DNA of 64,000 nt, taken from assembly GCF_000222705.1 (NCBI RefSeq), contig NZ_AFUB01000005.1, forward strand, positions 1-64,000. The letters are read 5' to 3'. The notes beneath the pieces are model-generated. The model ran no database searches. It worked only from the letters and a program-made list of their open reading frames with translations, and was not told the DNA's origin. Source of the DNA: Streptococcus mitis bv. 2 str. SK95. GTDB lineage: Bacteria; Bacillota; Bacilli; Lactobacillales; Streptococcaceae. The number at the start of each line of letters is the position of its first letter. The first letter of the stretch is position 1. The position numbers were made by a program, and so were the translations under genes. This document shows, piece by piece, positions 52,160-62,946 of this stretch.

Positions 52160-53078
52160 GCGGTGGCGCTATTATCTGCGCCGCTTTGCTTATCAGATAA
52201 AAATCTTACGAGTTTTACAAAGTATCTCTCGGGAAAAATATGATGAGAAAGTATCGGCTTCTCTGGTTTATGGCTTTTTGTCAGCAGTAGCAGTCAATTT
52301 CTTTTTTCAACCAGGACACGTTTACTCCAGTGGTGCGACGGGTCTGGCACAGATTATCTCTGCCTTGAGTCATCACTGGTTTGGGTTTTACATTCCGATA
52401 TCGCTAACCTTTTATGCTATTAATTTTCCGTTGATGATTTTGGCTTGGTATCAGATTGGGCATAAGTTTACAATCTTTACCTTTATCACAGTATCCATGA
52501 GTTCCCTCTTTATCCAGCTTGTGCCAGTTGTGATCTTGACAGAGGATCCCATTATCAATGCCCTTTTTGGGGGTGTTGTCATGGGCTTGGGGATTGGTTT
52601 TGCGCTCCGTAACAATATTTCTAGCGGAGGTACAGATATCGTCAGTCTCACCATTCGAAAGAAAACAGGAAGAAATGTCGGTAGTATTTCTTTCCTGGTA
52701 AATGGAACCATCATGCTGATAGCAGGTCTGACCTTTGGTTGGAAATACGCCCTCTATTCCATGATTACCATTTTTGTATCCAGTCGTGTGACAGATGCGG
52801 TCTTTACCAAGCAAAAACGGATGCAGGCCATGATTGTGACCAATAATCCTGACAAGGTAATCGAAAAAATCCATAAAAAATTGCACCGCGGAGCAACCAT
52901 GATCCACGATGCAGAAGGAACCTATAATCATGAGAGAAAAGCAGTCTTGATTACGGTTATCACACGAGCAGAGTTTAATGATTTTAAACACATCATGAAA
53001 CAGGTCGATCCGACAGCCTTTGTCTCTGTATCCGAAAATGTCCACATCCTAGGACGATTCGTAGAAACAGACAATTAA
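52137..53078 (+). CDS. YitT-family membrane protein (DUF161/DUF2179)
   Basis: 313 residues. A basic start [20 protein letters not shown], six membrane segments ([20 protein letters not shown] is the first YitT signature, [20 protein letters not shown] the second), and a C-terminal cytoplasmic DUF2179 domain (about 225-310). Function unknown; widely conserved in Firmicutes. It starts inside aspS, so the two are probably coupled. Confidence 0.88.
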   Translation: MKQAKRTKRWRYYLRRFAYQIKILRVLQSISREKYDEKVSASLVYGFLSAVAVNFFFQPGHVYSSGATGLAQIISALSHHWFGFYIPISLTFYAINFPLMILAWYQIGHKFTIFTFITVSMSSLFIQLVPVVILTEDPIINALFGGVVMGLGIGFALRNNISSGGTDIVSLTIRKKTGRNVGSISFLVNGTIMLIAGLTFGWKYALYSMITIFVSSRVTDAVFTKQKRMQAMIVTNNPDKVIEKIHKKLHRGATMIHDAEGTYNHERKAVLITVITRAEFNDFKHIMKQVDPTAFVSVSENVHILGRFVETDN

Positions 53079-53084
53079 TAGTCA

Positions 53085-53110
53085 AAATACCAGCCTTGAG
53101 GCTGGTATTT
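53085..53110. terminator. Bidirectional terminator between the YitT gene and malR
   Basis: AAATACCAGCC and GGCTGGTATTT pair around TTGA; flanking A- and T-runs serve both converging genes. It covers the end of malR. Confidence 0.88.
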
Positions 53111-54095
53111 ATTTTTCGATAATTTTGTGGGCAATCAACTGACGGTAACAAATCTGTTTATTGTTTTTAGCATCGTTGATGATTTGGAGAATGGTTTCAA
53201 AGGAAACACGTCCAAGTTCCAGACTATTGATATCGACATAAGCTACGAGGTCCAGTCGTGGATTGACAGAGTCAAAACTCAAGACAGGAACAGTTAACTG
53301 ATGCTTACTGATGTAGTCACAAACTCCTTCCGCTAGGAGACTGTCAGTGGTGATGATAGCGTCAATCTGCGGATCGTGATTGAACAGGAGTTCACTGAAC
53401 TGATAACCTTTTTCTTCTAGAAATTCATTTGCAAAGTAAGTCAGGTTAGTATCAATCGAAAGTTGGTGTTGTTTGAGAGCTAATTCGTAACCTCTTAGAC
53501 GGTCTTGTGTAACGAAAAGTTTCTTGGTTCCTCCGATAAAGGCGATCCGTCTGCATCCTTTTTTGATGAAATACTCGGTTGCATCAAAACCAGCTTGTAC
53601 ATTGTCATTATCAACAAGAGGGATAAAGGGTGAAATGGATTTTCCGAGGATAAGGAAAGGGAACTGTTCCTCCGCTACGAGCTTGACCAGTGGATCTTCT
53701 TCTTGAGCATAGAGGAAGATCAGACCATCGACACGTTTGCCATAAACCATCTGAGAAATAGCATTGAGACGCTCCTTCTCATCTTTCCCCGTCGCGATCT
53801 GAATAGCGTAGTGGTTTTCAGATGCGACTTGGGCGATACCACGAAGGACCGACGGGAAGAAAGGATTTTGGTAAAAGGCATCCGAGTCATCAGGAAGCAC
53901 CAAACCGATAACTTGAGTATAGCTGCTAACTAGGCTACGAGCATTGAGATTGGGATGGTAGTTAAGTTCCTTCATAGCCTTGCGAACTCGTTTTTTGGTT
54001 TCATCACTAATTGTTGATTTGTTTTGAATAACGCGGGTTACGGTTGAAGGTGAGACACCTGCAGCCTTGGCCACATCTTTAATCGTAACGGGCAT
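53109..54095 (-). CDS. malR: Maltose operon repressor, LacI family
   Basis: 328 residues. LacI HTH and hinge: VTIKDVAKAAGVSPSTVTRV, RKAMKELNYHPNLNARSLVS. Periplasmic-binding-like sugar domain follows, including QVIGLVLPDDSDAFYQNPFF and RRIAFIGGTKKLFVTQDRLR. In pneumococcus MalR represses both malXCD and malMP by binding palindromic operators; matching palindromes occur here at 58656 and 59034. It follows malA after 9 nt, forming malAR. Confidence 0.93.
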   Translation of the reverse strand: MPVTIKDVAKAAGVSPSTVTRVIQNKSTISDETKKRVRKAMKELNYHPNLNARSLVSSYTQVIGLVLPDDSDAFYQNPFFPSVLRGIAQVASENHYAIQIATGKDEKERLNAISQMVYGKRVDGLIFLYAQEEDPLVKLVAEEQFPFLILGKSISPFIPLVDNDNVQAGFDATEYFIKKGCRRIAFIGGTKKLFVTQDRLRGYELALKQHQLSIDTNLTYFANEFLEEKGYQFSELLFNHDPQIDAIITTDSLLAEGVCDYISKHQLTVPVLSFDSVNPRLDLVAYVDINSLELGRVSFETILQIINDAKNNKQICYRQLIAHKIIEK

Positions 54096-54104
54096 AAAAA
54101 TCTC

Positions 54105-54911
54105 CTATTTATGATAATCTGGATCGCGGTAATGTGTTTTATAAAAGATAGCGACCAGATAAAGAACAAAAAGAATATTTTGTACAGTGATCAGGGTTGT
54201 CATATTTTGGCCAAAAAGTCCCAAAACAAGCGTAATCAGAGTTGGTAATCCTAAACAGTTCAAGATAAAATGGTAGCACTCTTTAAAGGTTCTAAATGAA
54301 AAGAGGCGTGATTTTTTGGTGATATAAAGGAGAAGACTAGCTCCAAGAGAGACAATGAAGAAATTCAATCCAAAGAGGAAGCTAGCACCAAGGACGAGAA
54401 AGAGACTGATATAGACACGGTTCTGTTGGTACCAGTCTTTAGAAATAGCCTGGGTCAAACTTTCCTTACTATGGAAGCTCTCGGTCTGAATCGCGTGGTA
54501 GCGAATGCGAGTCAATTCCTTACTTTCCTTACTGATGACGAGTTCTTCCGTATCAAAATGAAGTTGCAAATCCTTTGGCAATTCCTTGCTTAGACTTGGA
54601 CCAATCAAAAGAGAAGGCTGCTGATTCTTAGTGCCTGAGTAGTTCAGCTTTCCATCTACGATTTGTGCATTCTCTGACAAGTCCATGATGGCTTCATCTG
54701 TCAGTGGAGTGTAGACATTATCGATAAAAGTATCCAGTGGATACGTCTCCTGCGAGCTGTTTTGAATGGCAATTGGAACCATAGACAAACTGATGAGGAA
54801 AATGCTAGTAAAGAGAAGCTGAAACCAGTTGAGGCCGAAACGTTTTGATAGGGGCTTACGAAATCCCCAGATACTAGAGAAATACGAGAATGGATATGGA
54901 AGCATAGGCAT
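54105..54911 (-). CDS. malA: DUF1189 membrane protein MalA
   Basis: 268 residues, several membrane segments ([15 protein letters not shown] near the N terminus and about four in the C-terminal half). The DUF1189 layout has a long extracellular loop of about 110 residues. Upstream partner of malR in the pneumococcal mal locus. Role not established; not needed for transport chemistry as far as the sequence shows. The start has no strong ribosome site, so the first codon is uncertain. Confidence 0.85.
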   Translation of the reverse strand: MPMLPYPFSYFSSIWGFRKPLSKRFGLNWFQLLFTSIFLISLSMVPIAIQNSSQETYPLDTFIDNVYTPLTDEAIMDLSENAQIVDGKLNYSGTKNQQPSLLIGPSLSKELPKDLQLHFDTEELVISKESKELTRIRYHAIQTESFHSKESLTQAISKDWYQQNRVYISLFLVLGASFLFGLNFFIVSLGASLLLYITKKSRLFSFRTFKECYHFILNCLGLPTLITLVLGLFGQNMTTLITVQNILFVLYLVAIFYKTHYRDPDYHK

Positions 54912-55065
54912 CTTTCTAAAAGTGTTTTCTATATGAGTATTATTATATAGAGAAATGTGCTTTATTTCAAGTCTAGTAGAGAAATTGCTTTTTGAAAAGC
55001 GGATTTTGCTACTATTTGTGGTCTTGTGTCTAATCTTTCAACTTTACAAGTAAGATCCAAAATGA

Positions 55066-55103
55066 AAAAGGGTGGCGGGGATAAATTATCCCTTGTCGCC
55101 ACC
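55066..55103 (-). terminator. Terminator after malD
   Basis: On the minus strand GGTGGCG and CGCCACC pair, followed by CTTTTTC. The stem includes the end of the malD coding region. It separates malXCD from malAR. Confidence 0.75.
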
Positions 55104-55928
55104 ACTTGTAAGTCCTGAAACAAAGTTCTTTTGTAGGAAGAAGAAGAGAATACAGATTGGAAGGGCGATGAGGATAGCACCTGCTGAGAAGTAGGCGATC
55201 TTCATGTTTTTCACATTGCTAACGAAGGTTTGGAGACCAACGGCAACAGTAAAGTATTCTTTCTCACGAAGCAAGAAACTAGAGAGGATATAGTCTCCGA
55301 AAGGTCCCATGAAGGCCCATAGAGCTTGTACAGCCACCATTGGGCGAACGAGTGGGAGAACAATTTGCCAGAAGCGGCGGAAGTGTCCAGCACCATCTAG
55401 TTTTGCAGATTCGTCTAGAGACATTGGCACGGTATCGAAGTAGCCTTTCATGAGCCAAGCATTCATCGGGATACCTCCACCGACATAGAGGAAGATGAGG
55501 AACCAGCTATGGTTAAGGGCGTTCAACATAAGTGCCATAACGAAGAAGGCTGTCAAAGCGGCCATAGTTGGCACCATTTGGATAATCAAGAAGAAGACCA
55601 AACTTTGCTTACGAGCCAAGAAGTTGTAACGACTGTAGGCGTAACCTGCAAGTACGATGATACTTGTTTGAACAGCCATTGTGATAAAGGCAATAATCAA
55701 AGTATTAAGGTACCAAGTGCCATACAAGGTTTCGGTGAAGAGCCCTTTAAAGTTATCAAAATTGAAGTCGATGTTAGTATCTAGTTTAAAGGCTGCGACG
55801 TTACCTGCTTTGAAGGCGGACATGATGGTGATCAAGAGTGGGTAGATGATCACGATTGATAGGCCAATCAAGTAGAGGTAAGTGAGGGTTTGAGTCAGTC
55901 TACGTTTGAGTTTGATTGAGTTATTCAT
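55086..55928 (-). CDS. malD: Maltodextrin ABC transporter permease MalD (MalG-like)
   Basis: 280 residues from [25 protein letters not shown] lies ahead of this ATG and the start follows the malC stop almost directly. Six membrane segments. The EAA loop is [20 protein letters not shown], which docks with the ATPase. The shared ATPase (MsmK in streptococci) is not in this window. Imports maltodextrins. Confidence 0.94.
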   Translation of the reverse strand: MNNSIKLKRRLTQTLTYLYLIGLSIVIIYPLLITIMSAFKAGNVAAFKLDTNIDFNFDNFKGLFTETLYGTWYLNTLIIAFITMAVQTSIIVLAGYAYSRYNFLARKQSLVFFLIIQMVPTMAALTAFFVMALMLNALNHSWFLIFLYVGGGIPMNAWLMKGYFDTVPMSLDESAKLDGAGHFRRFWQIVLPLVRPMVAVQALWAFMGPFGDYILSSFLLREKEYFTVAVGLQTFVSNVKNMKIAYFSAGAILIALPICILFFFLQKNFVSGLTSGGDKG

Positions 55929-55929
55929 C

Positions 55930-57222
55930 TTAGACGTCCTCCATATCAAATGCGTGTAGTTTCTTGAATGCGATCATAGAGATAGAGATGACAATGATTG
56001 AGATAATCAAGGTAACAGCTGCCGCCATAGAGTATTGAGGAGATGTACCTGTTGTCAAACGGTAAATCCATGAAATCAAGATATCAGTTGAACCAGCTCC
56101 GCCTCCGACAGTACCAGGACCTCCACCATTAAAGAGATACATGATAGAGAAGTTGTTAAAGTTGAAGGTGTATTGGCTGATCAATGTTGGTGCTGCAACA
56201 GCCAAGATCATAGGGAAAGTGATGTTGCGGAATTTTTGCCAAGCATTAGCACCATCGATGTAAGCCGCTTCGTAGAGGTCGTTAGGAATAGACTGCAAGA
56301 TACCCAAGGTCAAAACGTAGATGTATGGGAATCCAAGCCAACCTTGCATCATAATCAAGGCAACCTTAGTCCAAGTTGGATTTGTTTTCCAAGGGATAAG
56401 AGCTCCATCTAGGAAGGGAAGGACCTTAGACAAAAGAGGCAAGACTTGGGTGTTGATGGCACCGACACTATCATTAAACATGTTTGAGAATGTCAAGATA
56501 GTGATGAAGGCTGGAACAGCCCAAGGAAGAAGGAAAATAACACCAAAGATACGTTTTCCTTTGATAAATGGTTGATTAGCAATGATAGCGGTGAAGATAC
56601 CAATAACAATCTGCAAAGTAGAAGCAGACAAAGCCCAGATAATGGTCCAAGAAAGAACGGAACCAAAGGCTGAACGGAAGGTACTTAAGCTCCAGATATT
56701 TGTGAAGTTAGTCAAACCAACCCAGTCCAACAATTTGTTTGGTGGCAAGTGTTGGAAGTCATAGTTGGTAAAGGCGATCATCAAGGTTACGATAACTGGG
56801 AAGATAATCGCAAATGTCATCGCTACATACGATGGGATAATCAAAAGGTATGGGAATCCATTCTCATAAATACCTTTAATCATATCCTTGAAGGTACGAG
56901 CTACAGGAATACCATTGTTGATACGTTTAGCAGTCGTATGTGCGTCCTTGATATTAAAGATATAAAAGAGCAGGTAGACGACAACAAAGATAGAGTGGAA
57001 GGCACCACGAATCAGCATGAAAAGTGAATTGTCACGACCAGGTTTCACACCAAGTGTGATCAAATTGCTCAATTCAGGGCTTGCAAGTGTTAGAAAATAC
57101 AGAACAAATAGAACGGTAACACCAAGGAAAATAAATCCTTTAGCTTTTTGTTTGTTATAGATTTGTCCTAAACCAGGAATGATTGACAGCAAGGCTGCTT
57201 TGCGAGGCTGTTGTTTTTCCAT
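55930..57222 (-). CDS. malC: Maltodextrin ABC transporter permease MalC (MalF-like)
   Basis: 430 residues from [27 protein letters not shown] precedes this ATG, while an in-frame opening 25 codons upstream lacks a site. An N-terminal pair of helices precedes the six-helix permease core. EAA loop: [20 protein letters not shown]. Forms the heterodimeric channel with MalD and receives substrate from MalX. Confidence 0.94.
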   Translation of the reverse strand: MEKQQPRKAALLSIIPGLGQIYNKQKAKGFIFLGVTVLFVLYFLTLASPELSNLITLGVKPGRDNSLFMLIRGAFHSIFVVVYLLFYIFNIKDAHTTAKRINNGIPVARTFKDMIKGIYENGFPYLLIIPSYVAMTFAIIFPVIVTLMIAFTNYDFQHLPPNKLLDWVGLTNFTNIWSLSTFRSAFGSVLSWTIIWALSASTLQIVIGIFTAIIANQPFIKGKRIFGVIFLLPWAVPAFITILTFSNMFNDSVGAINTQVLPLLSKVLPFLDGALIPWKTNPTWTKVALIMMQGWLGFPYIYVLTLGILQSIPNDLYEAAYIDGANAWQKFRNITFPMILAVAAPTLISQYTFNFNNFSIMYLFNGGGPGTVGGGAGSTDILISWIYRLTTGTSPQYSMAAAVTLIISIIVISISMIAFKKLHAFDMEDV

Positions 57223-57346
57223 GATTACTCCTTTCATAGGATGCGAGATAAAACTCGGGTTCAATCGCAAGATACGCATATTTAATAAGAAACGCATCTA
57301 TACATTCAAAGGGGGATTTCACTTCCACCCCCCTTGAACAAATCAA

Positions 57347-58615
57347 TTATTCACCAAATTTTTGTTTGATTGTTTCTTTGATCAATGTTACAGCATCGTT
57401 AGCAGCTGTTTTCGCATCTTTCTTACCACTTACAGCTTCAAAGAGCATTGTTTTAGCCGGATCCCAAACAGCTGACATTTGTGAGATGTTTGGCATTGGT
57501 TGAGCGTTCTTGAACTGTTCAATCACGGCTGTTGTCAACTCATCTTTTTTGCCTTCAGCATAAGTACGAGCTTCAGTATTAGCTGGGATTTCGTTAGTAG
57601 TATCGTAGAATGCTTTTTGTTGTTCAGTTGATACAAGGAAGTCTACAAATTTTTGAGCTCCTTCAAGGTTCTTAGTGCTTGCTGGGATAACCCAAGCCTT
57701 ACCACCACCAAATGTTTCATAGTTTTTACCGTTTGGAAGAGTTGGGATAGTCGTAACACCGTAGTTTACTTTAGCATCTTTGAATGCTTGAGCTTTCCAA
57801 GGACCATCGATGATAGCAGCTGTTTTACCTTCTTGGAATTGAGTTTGGATTAAGTTTGGAGCTCCTTCAGTATCTTGCATACCTTTAGGCCATTTATCGT
57901 ACCAAGTCTTAGCGTAGTTGATACCTGCGATAGCACCATCGTTTGCAAGACCAATATCTTTAGGATCTTTACCGTTTTGCCCGAATACGTAAGCACCGTT
58001 ACCAGCAAGAAGTCCGTATGCGTAGTAGAAGTTAGTCCAGTCAGCTAGGAAGGCAGTAGTTTTACCTTCTTCTCCAGCGAAAGCGTATTTGCTGTCTTTA
58101 GCAAGGTTTTCTAAATCAGCAAATGTTTTTGGAGCTTCTTTAAGTAAGTCTTTATTGTAGTACAAAACGAGTGATTCGATAACGGCTGGAGCACCATATA
58201 CTTTACCACCAACAGTTACAAGAGATTTTGTTTTATCGTCTGTTTTCGCTCCGTCACCAAGAGTAACTTCTGAAAGTTGTCCGTCAGTACCAAGGCTACC
58301 TACACGGTCGTATGGAGCCATCATAACGTCAGCAGCTTTACCAGATTGGTTGTCAAGTGAAAGGTTATCAAGACCACCCATTTGGTCTCCTGTTTTGATG
58401 GTAACTTTTACCCCTGCTTCTTTTTCATAAGCTTTTGCAGCTGATTCAGCAAAGGCTTTATATTGGTCTTCAACATAGAAAGTGAGTTCTTTTGCTTCTG
58501 AAGAGCTAGTATCAGCCGCTTTATCAGCAGATTTGCTTCCGCAAGCTACCAAGAGCAAGCTAGCAAGAGTAGCAGTTCCGAGCACAACAGCGCTCTTCAT
58601 GAATTTAGATGACAT
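57347..58615 (-). CDS. malX: Maltose/maltodextrin-binding lipoprotein
   Basis: 422 residues. Signal peptide with lipobox LLLVACGSKS (Cys about 25). Family 1 solute-binding fold: AAKAYEKEAGVKVTIKTGDQ, KAADVMMAPYDRVGSLGTDG, YGAPAVIESLVLYYNKDLLK and KAWVIPASTKNLEGAQKFVD. Anchored to the outer membrane face and delivers maltodextrins to MalCD. AGGAGGAAT precedes the ATG. Codon use is strongly biased, suggesting high expression. Confidence 0.95.
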   Translation of the reverse strand: MSSKFMKSAVVLGTATLASLLLVACGSKSADKAADTSSSEAKELTFYVEDQYKAFAESAAKAYEKEAGVKVTIKTGDQMGGLDNLSLDNQSGKAADVMMAPYDRVGSLGTDGQLSEVTLGDGAKTDDKTKSLVTVGGKVYGAPAVIESLVLYYNKDLLKEAPKTFADLENLAKDSKYAFAGEEGKTTAFLADWTNFYYAYGLLAGNGAYVFGQNGKDPKDIGLANDGAIAGINYAKTWYDKWPKGMQDTEGAPNLIQTQFQEGKTAAIIDGPWKAQAFKDAKVNYGVTTIPTLPNGKNYETFGGGKAWVIPASTKNLEGAQKFVDFLVSTEQQKAFYDTTNEIPANTEARTYAEGKKDELTTAVIEQFKNAQPMPNISQMSAVWDPAKTMLFEAVSGKKDAKTAANDAVTLIKETIKQKFGE

Positions 58616-58655
58616 AGTGTATTCCTCCTAAAGAATAACAAAAATAATTTAATGA

Positions 58656-58714
58656 GAAAACGCAAACGTTTTCTTTTATGTGTTTAGTATAGCACAAACA
58701 GAAAACGGTTGCAA
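58656..58714 (-). promoter_or_regulatory. malXCD promoter and MalR operator
   Basis: On the minus strand TTGCAA (58709-58714), a 17-bp spacer and TATACT (58686-58691). GAAAACGCAAACGTTTTC, a perfect 14-bp central palindrome family site at 58656-58673, lies just downstream of the start point. The -35 falls in a second, half-matching site (TTGCAACCGTTTTC). MalR binding is established for the pneumococcal equivalents and inferred here; a cre function is also possible. Confidence 0.85.
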
Positions 58715-58827
58715 GCATTTTTTGAAAAAATTTTAAAAAAACTTTAAGGTTTTTTAAAAGGAGAATTGCTTTATAAATAGGAAGAAAAGAGATAAAGGTT
58801 CATTTTCTTATAAAATATTAAGATTAG

Positions 58828-58843
58828 GAAAACGATTGCGTAA
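58828..58843. promoter_or_regulatory. Additional MalR/CcpA-like half palindrome in malX-malQ gap
   Basis: GAAAACGATTGCGTAA resembles the two mal operators (AAACGNTTGCG) and lies midway between the two divergent promoters, where it could join them by looping. The remainder of the gap (58740-58980) is AT-rich without genes. Confidence 0.45.
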
Positions 58844-58996
58844 ATTCGGCTCGGTTTTTCAGAAAATAGAGCAGATATTGGGAATGAATTATCTTAAATC
58901 AGAAAATCTTTAAAATTTTTTCGCTTATTTCATAAAATATCAGTGGCAACAAGTTTTGTTTGATTAAAATAATTCAAAAAAATTTTTTAAAACCGC

Positions 58997-59047
58997 TTGC
59001 ATTTGTTTTTGAAATGCGTTATACTTAACTTAACGCAAACGTTTGCG
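58997..59047 (+). promoter_or_regulatory. malQP promoter and MalR operator
   Basis: TTGCAT (58997-59002), a 17-bp spacer and TATACT (59020-59025). The perfect palindrome CGCAAACGTTTGCG (59034-59047) follows, at the same distance from the -10 as in the malX promoter. A second imperfect copy (GTTGCGCAACG) lies at about 59052-59063. Confidence 0.88.
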
Positions 59048-59091
59048 CCTTGGTTGCGCAACGTTTTATAACAAACACATGAGGTGCTATT

Positions 59092-60609
59092 ATGAAAAAA
59101 CGTCAAAGTGGTGTGTTGATGCACATCTCTTCTCTGCCAGGAGCTTATGGGATTGGATCATTTGGTCAGACTGCCTATGATTTCGTCGATTTCTTGGTTC
59201 GTACCAAGCAACGTTACTGGCAAATCCTCCCTCTTGGGACAACAAGCTATGGAGATTCTCCATACCAATCATTCTCAGCCTTTGCTGGAAATACGCATTT
59301 TATTGACCTTGATATCTTGGTAGAGCAAGGTTTGCTCGAAGCCAGTGATCTTAAAGGTGTTGACTTTGGTAGCGATGCATCTGAAGTTGACTATGCGAAG
59401 ATTTATTACGCACGTCGTCCACTTTTAGAAAAAGCAGTTAAACGCTTCTTGGAAGTGGGTGATGTCAAAGATTTTGAGAAGTTTGCTCAAGACAACCAAT
59501 CATGGCTCGAACTCTTCGCAGAATATATGGCTATCAAAGAGCATTTTGACAATCTTGCTTGGACAGAATGGCCAGATGCAGATGCTCGTGCTCGTAAAGC
59601 TTCAGCACTTGAAAGCTACCGTGAGAAATTGGCAGACAAGTTGGTTTACCACCGTGTGACTCAATACTTCTTCTTCCAACAATGGTTGAAATTGAAAGCC
59701 TACGCTAACGACAACCACATTGAAATCGTTGGAGACATGCCAATTTACGTCGCAGAAGATTCAAGCGACATGTGGGCAAATCCACACCTCTTCAAGACAG
59801 ATGCCACTGGTAAAGCAACTTGCATCGCAGGATGCCCACCAGATGAGTTTTCTGCCACTGGTCAGCTTTGGGGGAACCCAATCTATGACTGGGAAGCGAT
59901 GGACAAAGACGGTTACAAATGGTGGATTGAACGCTTGCGCGAAAGCTTCAAAATCTACGATATCGTTCGTATCGACCACTTCCGCGGTTTCGAATCTTAC
60001 TGGGAAATTCCTGCTGGTTCCGATACAGCGGCACCTGGTAAATGGGTGAAAGGTCCAGGCTACAAGCTTTTCGCAGCTGTTAAGGAAGAACTTGGTGAGC
60101 TAAACATCATCGCAGAAGACCTTGGTTTCATGACAGATGAAGTCATCGAGTTACGTGAACGCACAGGCTTCCCAGGAATGAAGATTCTTCAATTTGCCTT
60201 CAACCCAGAAGACGAAAGTATCGATAGCCCACACTTGGCACCTGCCAACTCTGTTATGTACACAGGAACACACGATAACAATACAGTTCTTGGTTGGTAC
60301 CGCAATGAGATCGACGATCCAACTCGTGAATACATGGCTCGTTACACGAACCGTAAAGAGTATGAAACAGTGCCGCACGCAATGCTTCGCACAGTATTTT
60401 CATCAGTTAGCTTCATGGCAATTGCAACTATGCAAGATTTGCTAGAGCTAGATGAGTCAGCTCGTATGAACTTCCCATCTACTCTTGGCGGAAACTGGTC
60501 ATGGCGTATGACAGCAGACCAACTCACACCAGCTGTTGAAGAAACTTTGCTTGACTTGACTACAATTTATCGCCGAATCAATGAAAATGTGGTAGAATTA
60601 AAGAAATAA
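59092..60609 (+). CDS. malQ: 4-alpha-glucanotransferase (amylomaltase)
   Basis: 505 residues, GH77. Motifs include QRYWQILPLGTTSYGDSPYQ, ADMP-like VGDMPIYVAEDSSDMWANPH, the nucleophile Asp in DIVRIDHFRGFESYW, the acid/base Glu in IIAEDLGFMTDEV, and the third Asp in YTGTHDNNTVLGWY. It disproportionates maltodextrins so that MalP can attack them. AGGTG precedes the ATG; malP follows after 24 nt. Confidence 0.96.
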   Translation: MKKRQSGVLMHISSLPGAYGIGSFGQTAYDFVDFLVRTKQRYWQILPLGTTSYGDSPYQSFSAFAGNTHFIDLDILVEQGLLEASDLKGVDFGSDASEVDYAKIYYARRPLLEKAVKRFLEVGDVKDFEKFAQDNQSWLELFAEYMAIKEHFDNLAWTEWPDADARARKASALESYREKLADKLVYHRVTQYFFFQQWLKLKAYANDNHIEIVGDMPIYVAEDSSDMWANPHLFKTDATGKATCIAGCPPDEFSATGQLWGNPIYDWEAMDKDGYKWWIERLRESFKIYDIVRIDHFRGFESYWEIPAGSDTAAPGKWVKGPGYKLFAAVKEELGELNIIAEDLGFMTDEVIELRERTGFPGMKILQFAFNPEDESIDSPHLAPANSVMYTGTHDNNTVLGWYRNEIDDPTREYMARYTNRKEYETVPHAMLRTVFSSVSFMAIATMQDLLELDESARMNFPSTLGGNWSWRMTADQLTPAVEETLLDLTTIYRRINENVVELKK

Positions 60610-60633
60610 GACAATATCAGGAGACACATAAAC

Positions 60634-62892
60634 ATGTTACCATTAAACGAATTTGTACAAAAACGTTACAATAAAACTATTGCAGAATGTAGCAATGAAG
60701 AGCTTTACCTTGCTCTTCTCAACTACAGCAAGCTTGCTAGCAGTCAAAAACCAGTCAACACTGGTAAGAAAAAAGTTTACTACATCTCAGCTGAGTTCTT
60801 GATCGGTAAACTCTTGTCAAACAACTTGATTAACCTCGGCCTTTACGACGATGTCAAAAAAGAACTCGCAGCCGCAGGTAAAGAGTTGATCGAAATCGAA
60901 GAAGTAGAATTGGAACCATCACTTGGTAACGGTGGTTTGGGACGTTTGGCAGCCTGCTTTATCGACTCAATCGCTACACTTGGTTTGAATGGTGATGGTG
61001 TTGGTTTGAACTACCACTTCGGTCTTTTCCAACAAGTACTTAAAAACAACCAACAAGAAACAATTCCTAATGCTTGGTTGACAGAGCAAAACTGGTTGGT
61101 TCGCTCAAGTCGTAGCTATCAAGTGCCATTTGCACACTTCACATTGACATCGACTCTTTACGATATTGATGTACCTGGTTACAAGACAGCTACTAAAAAC
61201 CGCTTGCGTTTGTTTGACTTGGATTCAGTTGATTCTTCTATCATCGAAGATGGTATCAACTTTGACAAGACAGATATCGCTCGCAACTTGACTCTCTTCC
61301 TTTACCCAGACGACAGCGACAAGCAGGGTGAATTGCTCCGTATCTTCCAACAATACTTCATGGTTTCAAACGGTGCGCAATTGATCATCGACGAAGCAAT
61401 CGAAAAAGGAAGCAACTTGCATGACCTTGCGGACTACGCAGTTGTACAAATCAACGATACTCACCCATCAATGGTGATTCCTGAATTGATCCGTCTCTTG
61501 ACTGCGCGTGGTATCGAGCTTGATGAAGCAATCTCAATCGTTCGTAGCATGACTGCCTACACTAATCACACAATCCTTGCTGAAGCTCTTGAAAAATGGC
61601 CTCTTGAATTCTTGGAAGAAGTGGTTCCTCACTTGGTACCAATCATCAAAGAATTGGACCGCCGTGTGAAGGCAGAATACAAAGATCCAGCTGTTCAAAT
61701 CATCGATGAGAGTGGACGTGTCCACATGGCTCACATGGATATCCACTACGGATACAGCGTAAACGGGGTTGCGGCTCTTCACACTGAAATCTTGAAGAAC
61801 TCTGAGTTAAAAGCCTTCTACGACCTTTACCCAGAAAAATTTAACAACAAAACAAACGGTATCACATTCCGTCGTTGGCTTATGCATGCTAACCCAAGAC
61901 TCTCTCACTACTTGGATGAGATTATTGGACATGGTTGGCACCATGAAGCAGATGAGCTTGAAAAACTCTTGTCATACGAAGACAAGGCTGCTGTCAAAGA
62001 AAAATTGGAAAGCATCAAGGCTCACAACAAACGTAAATTGGCTCGTCACTTGAAAGAACACCAAGGTGTGGAAATCAATACAAACTCTATCTTTGATATC
62101 CAAATCAAACGTCTTCACGAGTACAAACGCCAACAAATGAACGCTTTGTATGTCATCCACAAATACCTTGATATCAAGGCTGGTAACATCCCTGCTCGTC
62201 CAATCACAGTATTCTTTGGTGGTAAAGCAGCTCCTGCCTACACAATCGCTCAAGACATCATCCACTTGATTCTTTGCTTGTCAGAAGTGATTGCAAACGA
62301 TCCAGCAGTAGCTCCACACTTGCAAGTCGTAATGGTTGAAAACTACAACGTTACTGCAGCAAGCTTCCTTATCCCAGCATGTGACATCTCAGAACAAATC
62401 TCACTTGCTTCTAAAGAAGCTTCAGGTACTGGTAACATGAAATTCATGTTGAACGGAGCTTTGACTCTTGGTACTATGGACGGAGCTAACGTGGAAATCG
62501 CTGAGTTGGTTGGCGACGAAAACATCTACATCTTTGGTGAAGATTCAGAAACTGTTATCGACCTTTACGCAAAAGCAGCTTACAAATCAAGCGAATTCTA
62601 TGCTCGTAAAGCCATCAAACCGTTGGTTGACTTCATCGTCAGCGACGCTGTTCTTGCAGTAGGTAAGAAAGAACGCTTGGAACGTCTTTACAACGAATTG
62701 ATCAAAAAAGACTGGTTCATGACTCTCCTTGACTTGGAAGACTACATCAAAGTCAAAGAGCAAATGCTTGCTGACTACGAAGACCGTGACGCATGGTTGG
62801 ATAAAGTCATTGTCAACATTGCTAAAGCAGGATTCTTCTCATCTGACCGTACAATCGCTCAGTACAACGAAGATATCTGGCACTTGAACTAA
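60634..62892 (+). CDS. malP: Maltodextrin/glycogen phosphorylase
   Basis: 752 residues, GT35. [20 protein letters not shown] near the N terminus, [38 protein letters not shown], and the pyridoxal-phosphate site [20 protein letters not shown] with Lys603 by my count. It releases glucose 1-phosphate from maltodextrins. Shorter than glycogen phosphorylases of eukaryotes, without the regulatory N terminus. AGGAGA precedes the ATG. Confidence 0.96.
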   Translation: MLPLNEFVQKRYNKTIAECSNEELYLALLNYSKLASSQKPVNTGKKKVYYISAEFLIGKLLSNNLINLGLYDDVKKELAAAGKELIEIEEVELEPSLGNGGLGRLAACFIDSIATLGLNGDGVGLNYHFGLFQQVLKNNQQETIPNAWLTEQNWLVRSSRSYQVPFAHFTLTSTLYDIDVPGYKTATKNRLRLFDLDSVDSSIIEDGINFDKTDIARNLTLFLYPDDSDKQGELLRIFQQYFMVSNGAQLIIDEAIEKGSNLHDLADYAVVQINDTHPSMVIPELIRLLTARGIELDEAISIVRSMTAYTNHTILAEALEKWPLEFLEEVVPHLVPIIKELDRRVKAEYKDPAVQIIDESGRVHMAHMDIHYGYSVNGVAALHTEILKNSELKAFYDLYPEKFNNKTNGITFRRWLMHANPRLSHYLDEIIGHGWHHEADELEKLLSYEDKAAVKEKLESIKAHNKRKLARHLKEHQGVEINTNSIFDIQIKRLHEYKRQQMNALYVIHKYLDIKAGNIPARPITVFFGGKAAPAYTIAQDIIHLILCLSEVIANDPAVAPHLQVVMVENYNVTAASFLIPACDISEQISLASKEASGTGNMKFMLNGALTLGTMDGANVEIAELVGDENIYIFGEDSETVIDLYAKAAYKSSEFYARKAIKPLVDFIVSDAVLAVGKKERLERLYNELIKKDWFMTLLDLEDYIKVKEQMLADYEDRDAWLDKVIVNIAKAGFFSSDRTIAQYNEDIWHLN

Positions 62893-62900
62893 GATTAAAT

Positions 62901-62931
62901 AAAAAACGCATCTGTTTTAGATGCGTTTTTT
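62901..62931. terminator. Terminator between malP and rlmA
   Basis: AAAAAACGCATCT and AGATGCGTTTTTT pair around GTTTT; works in both directions. Confidence 0.9.
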
Positions 62932-62946
62932 CATATTTAAACTAAT

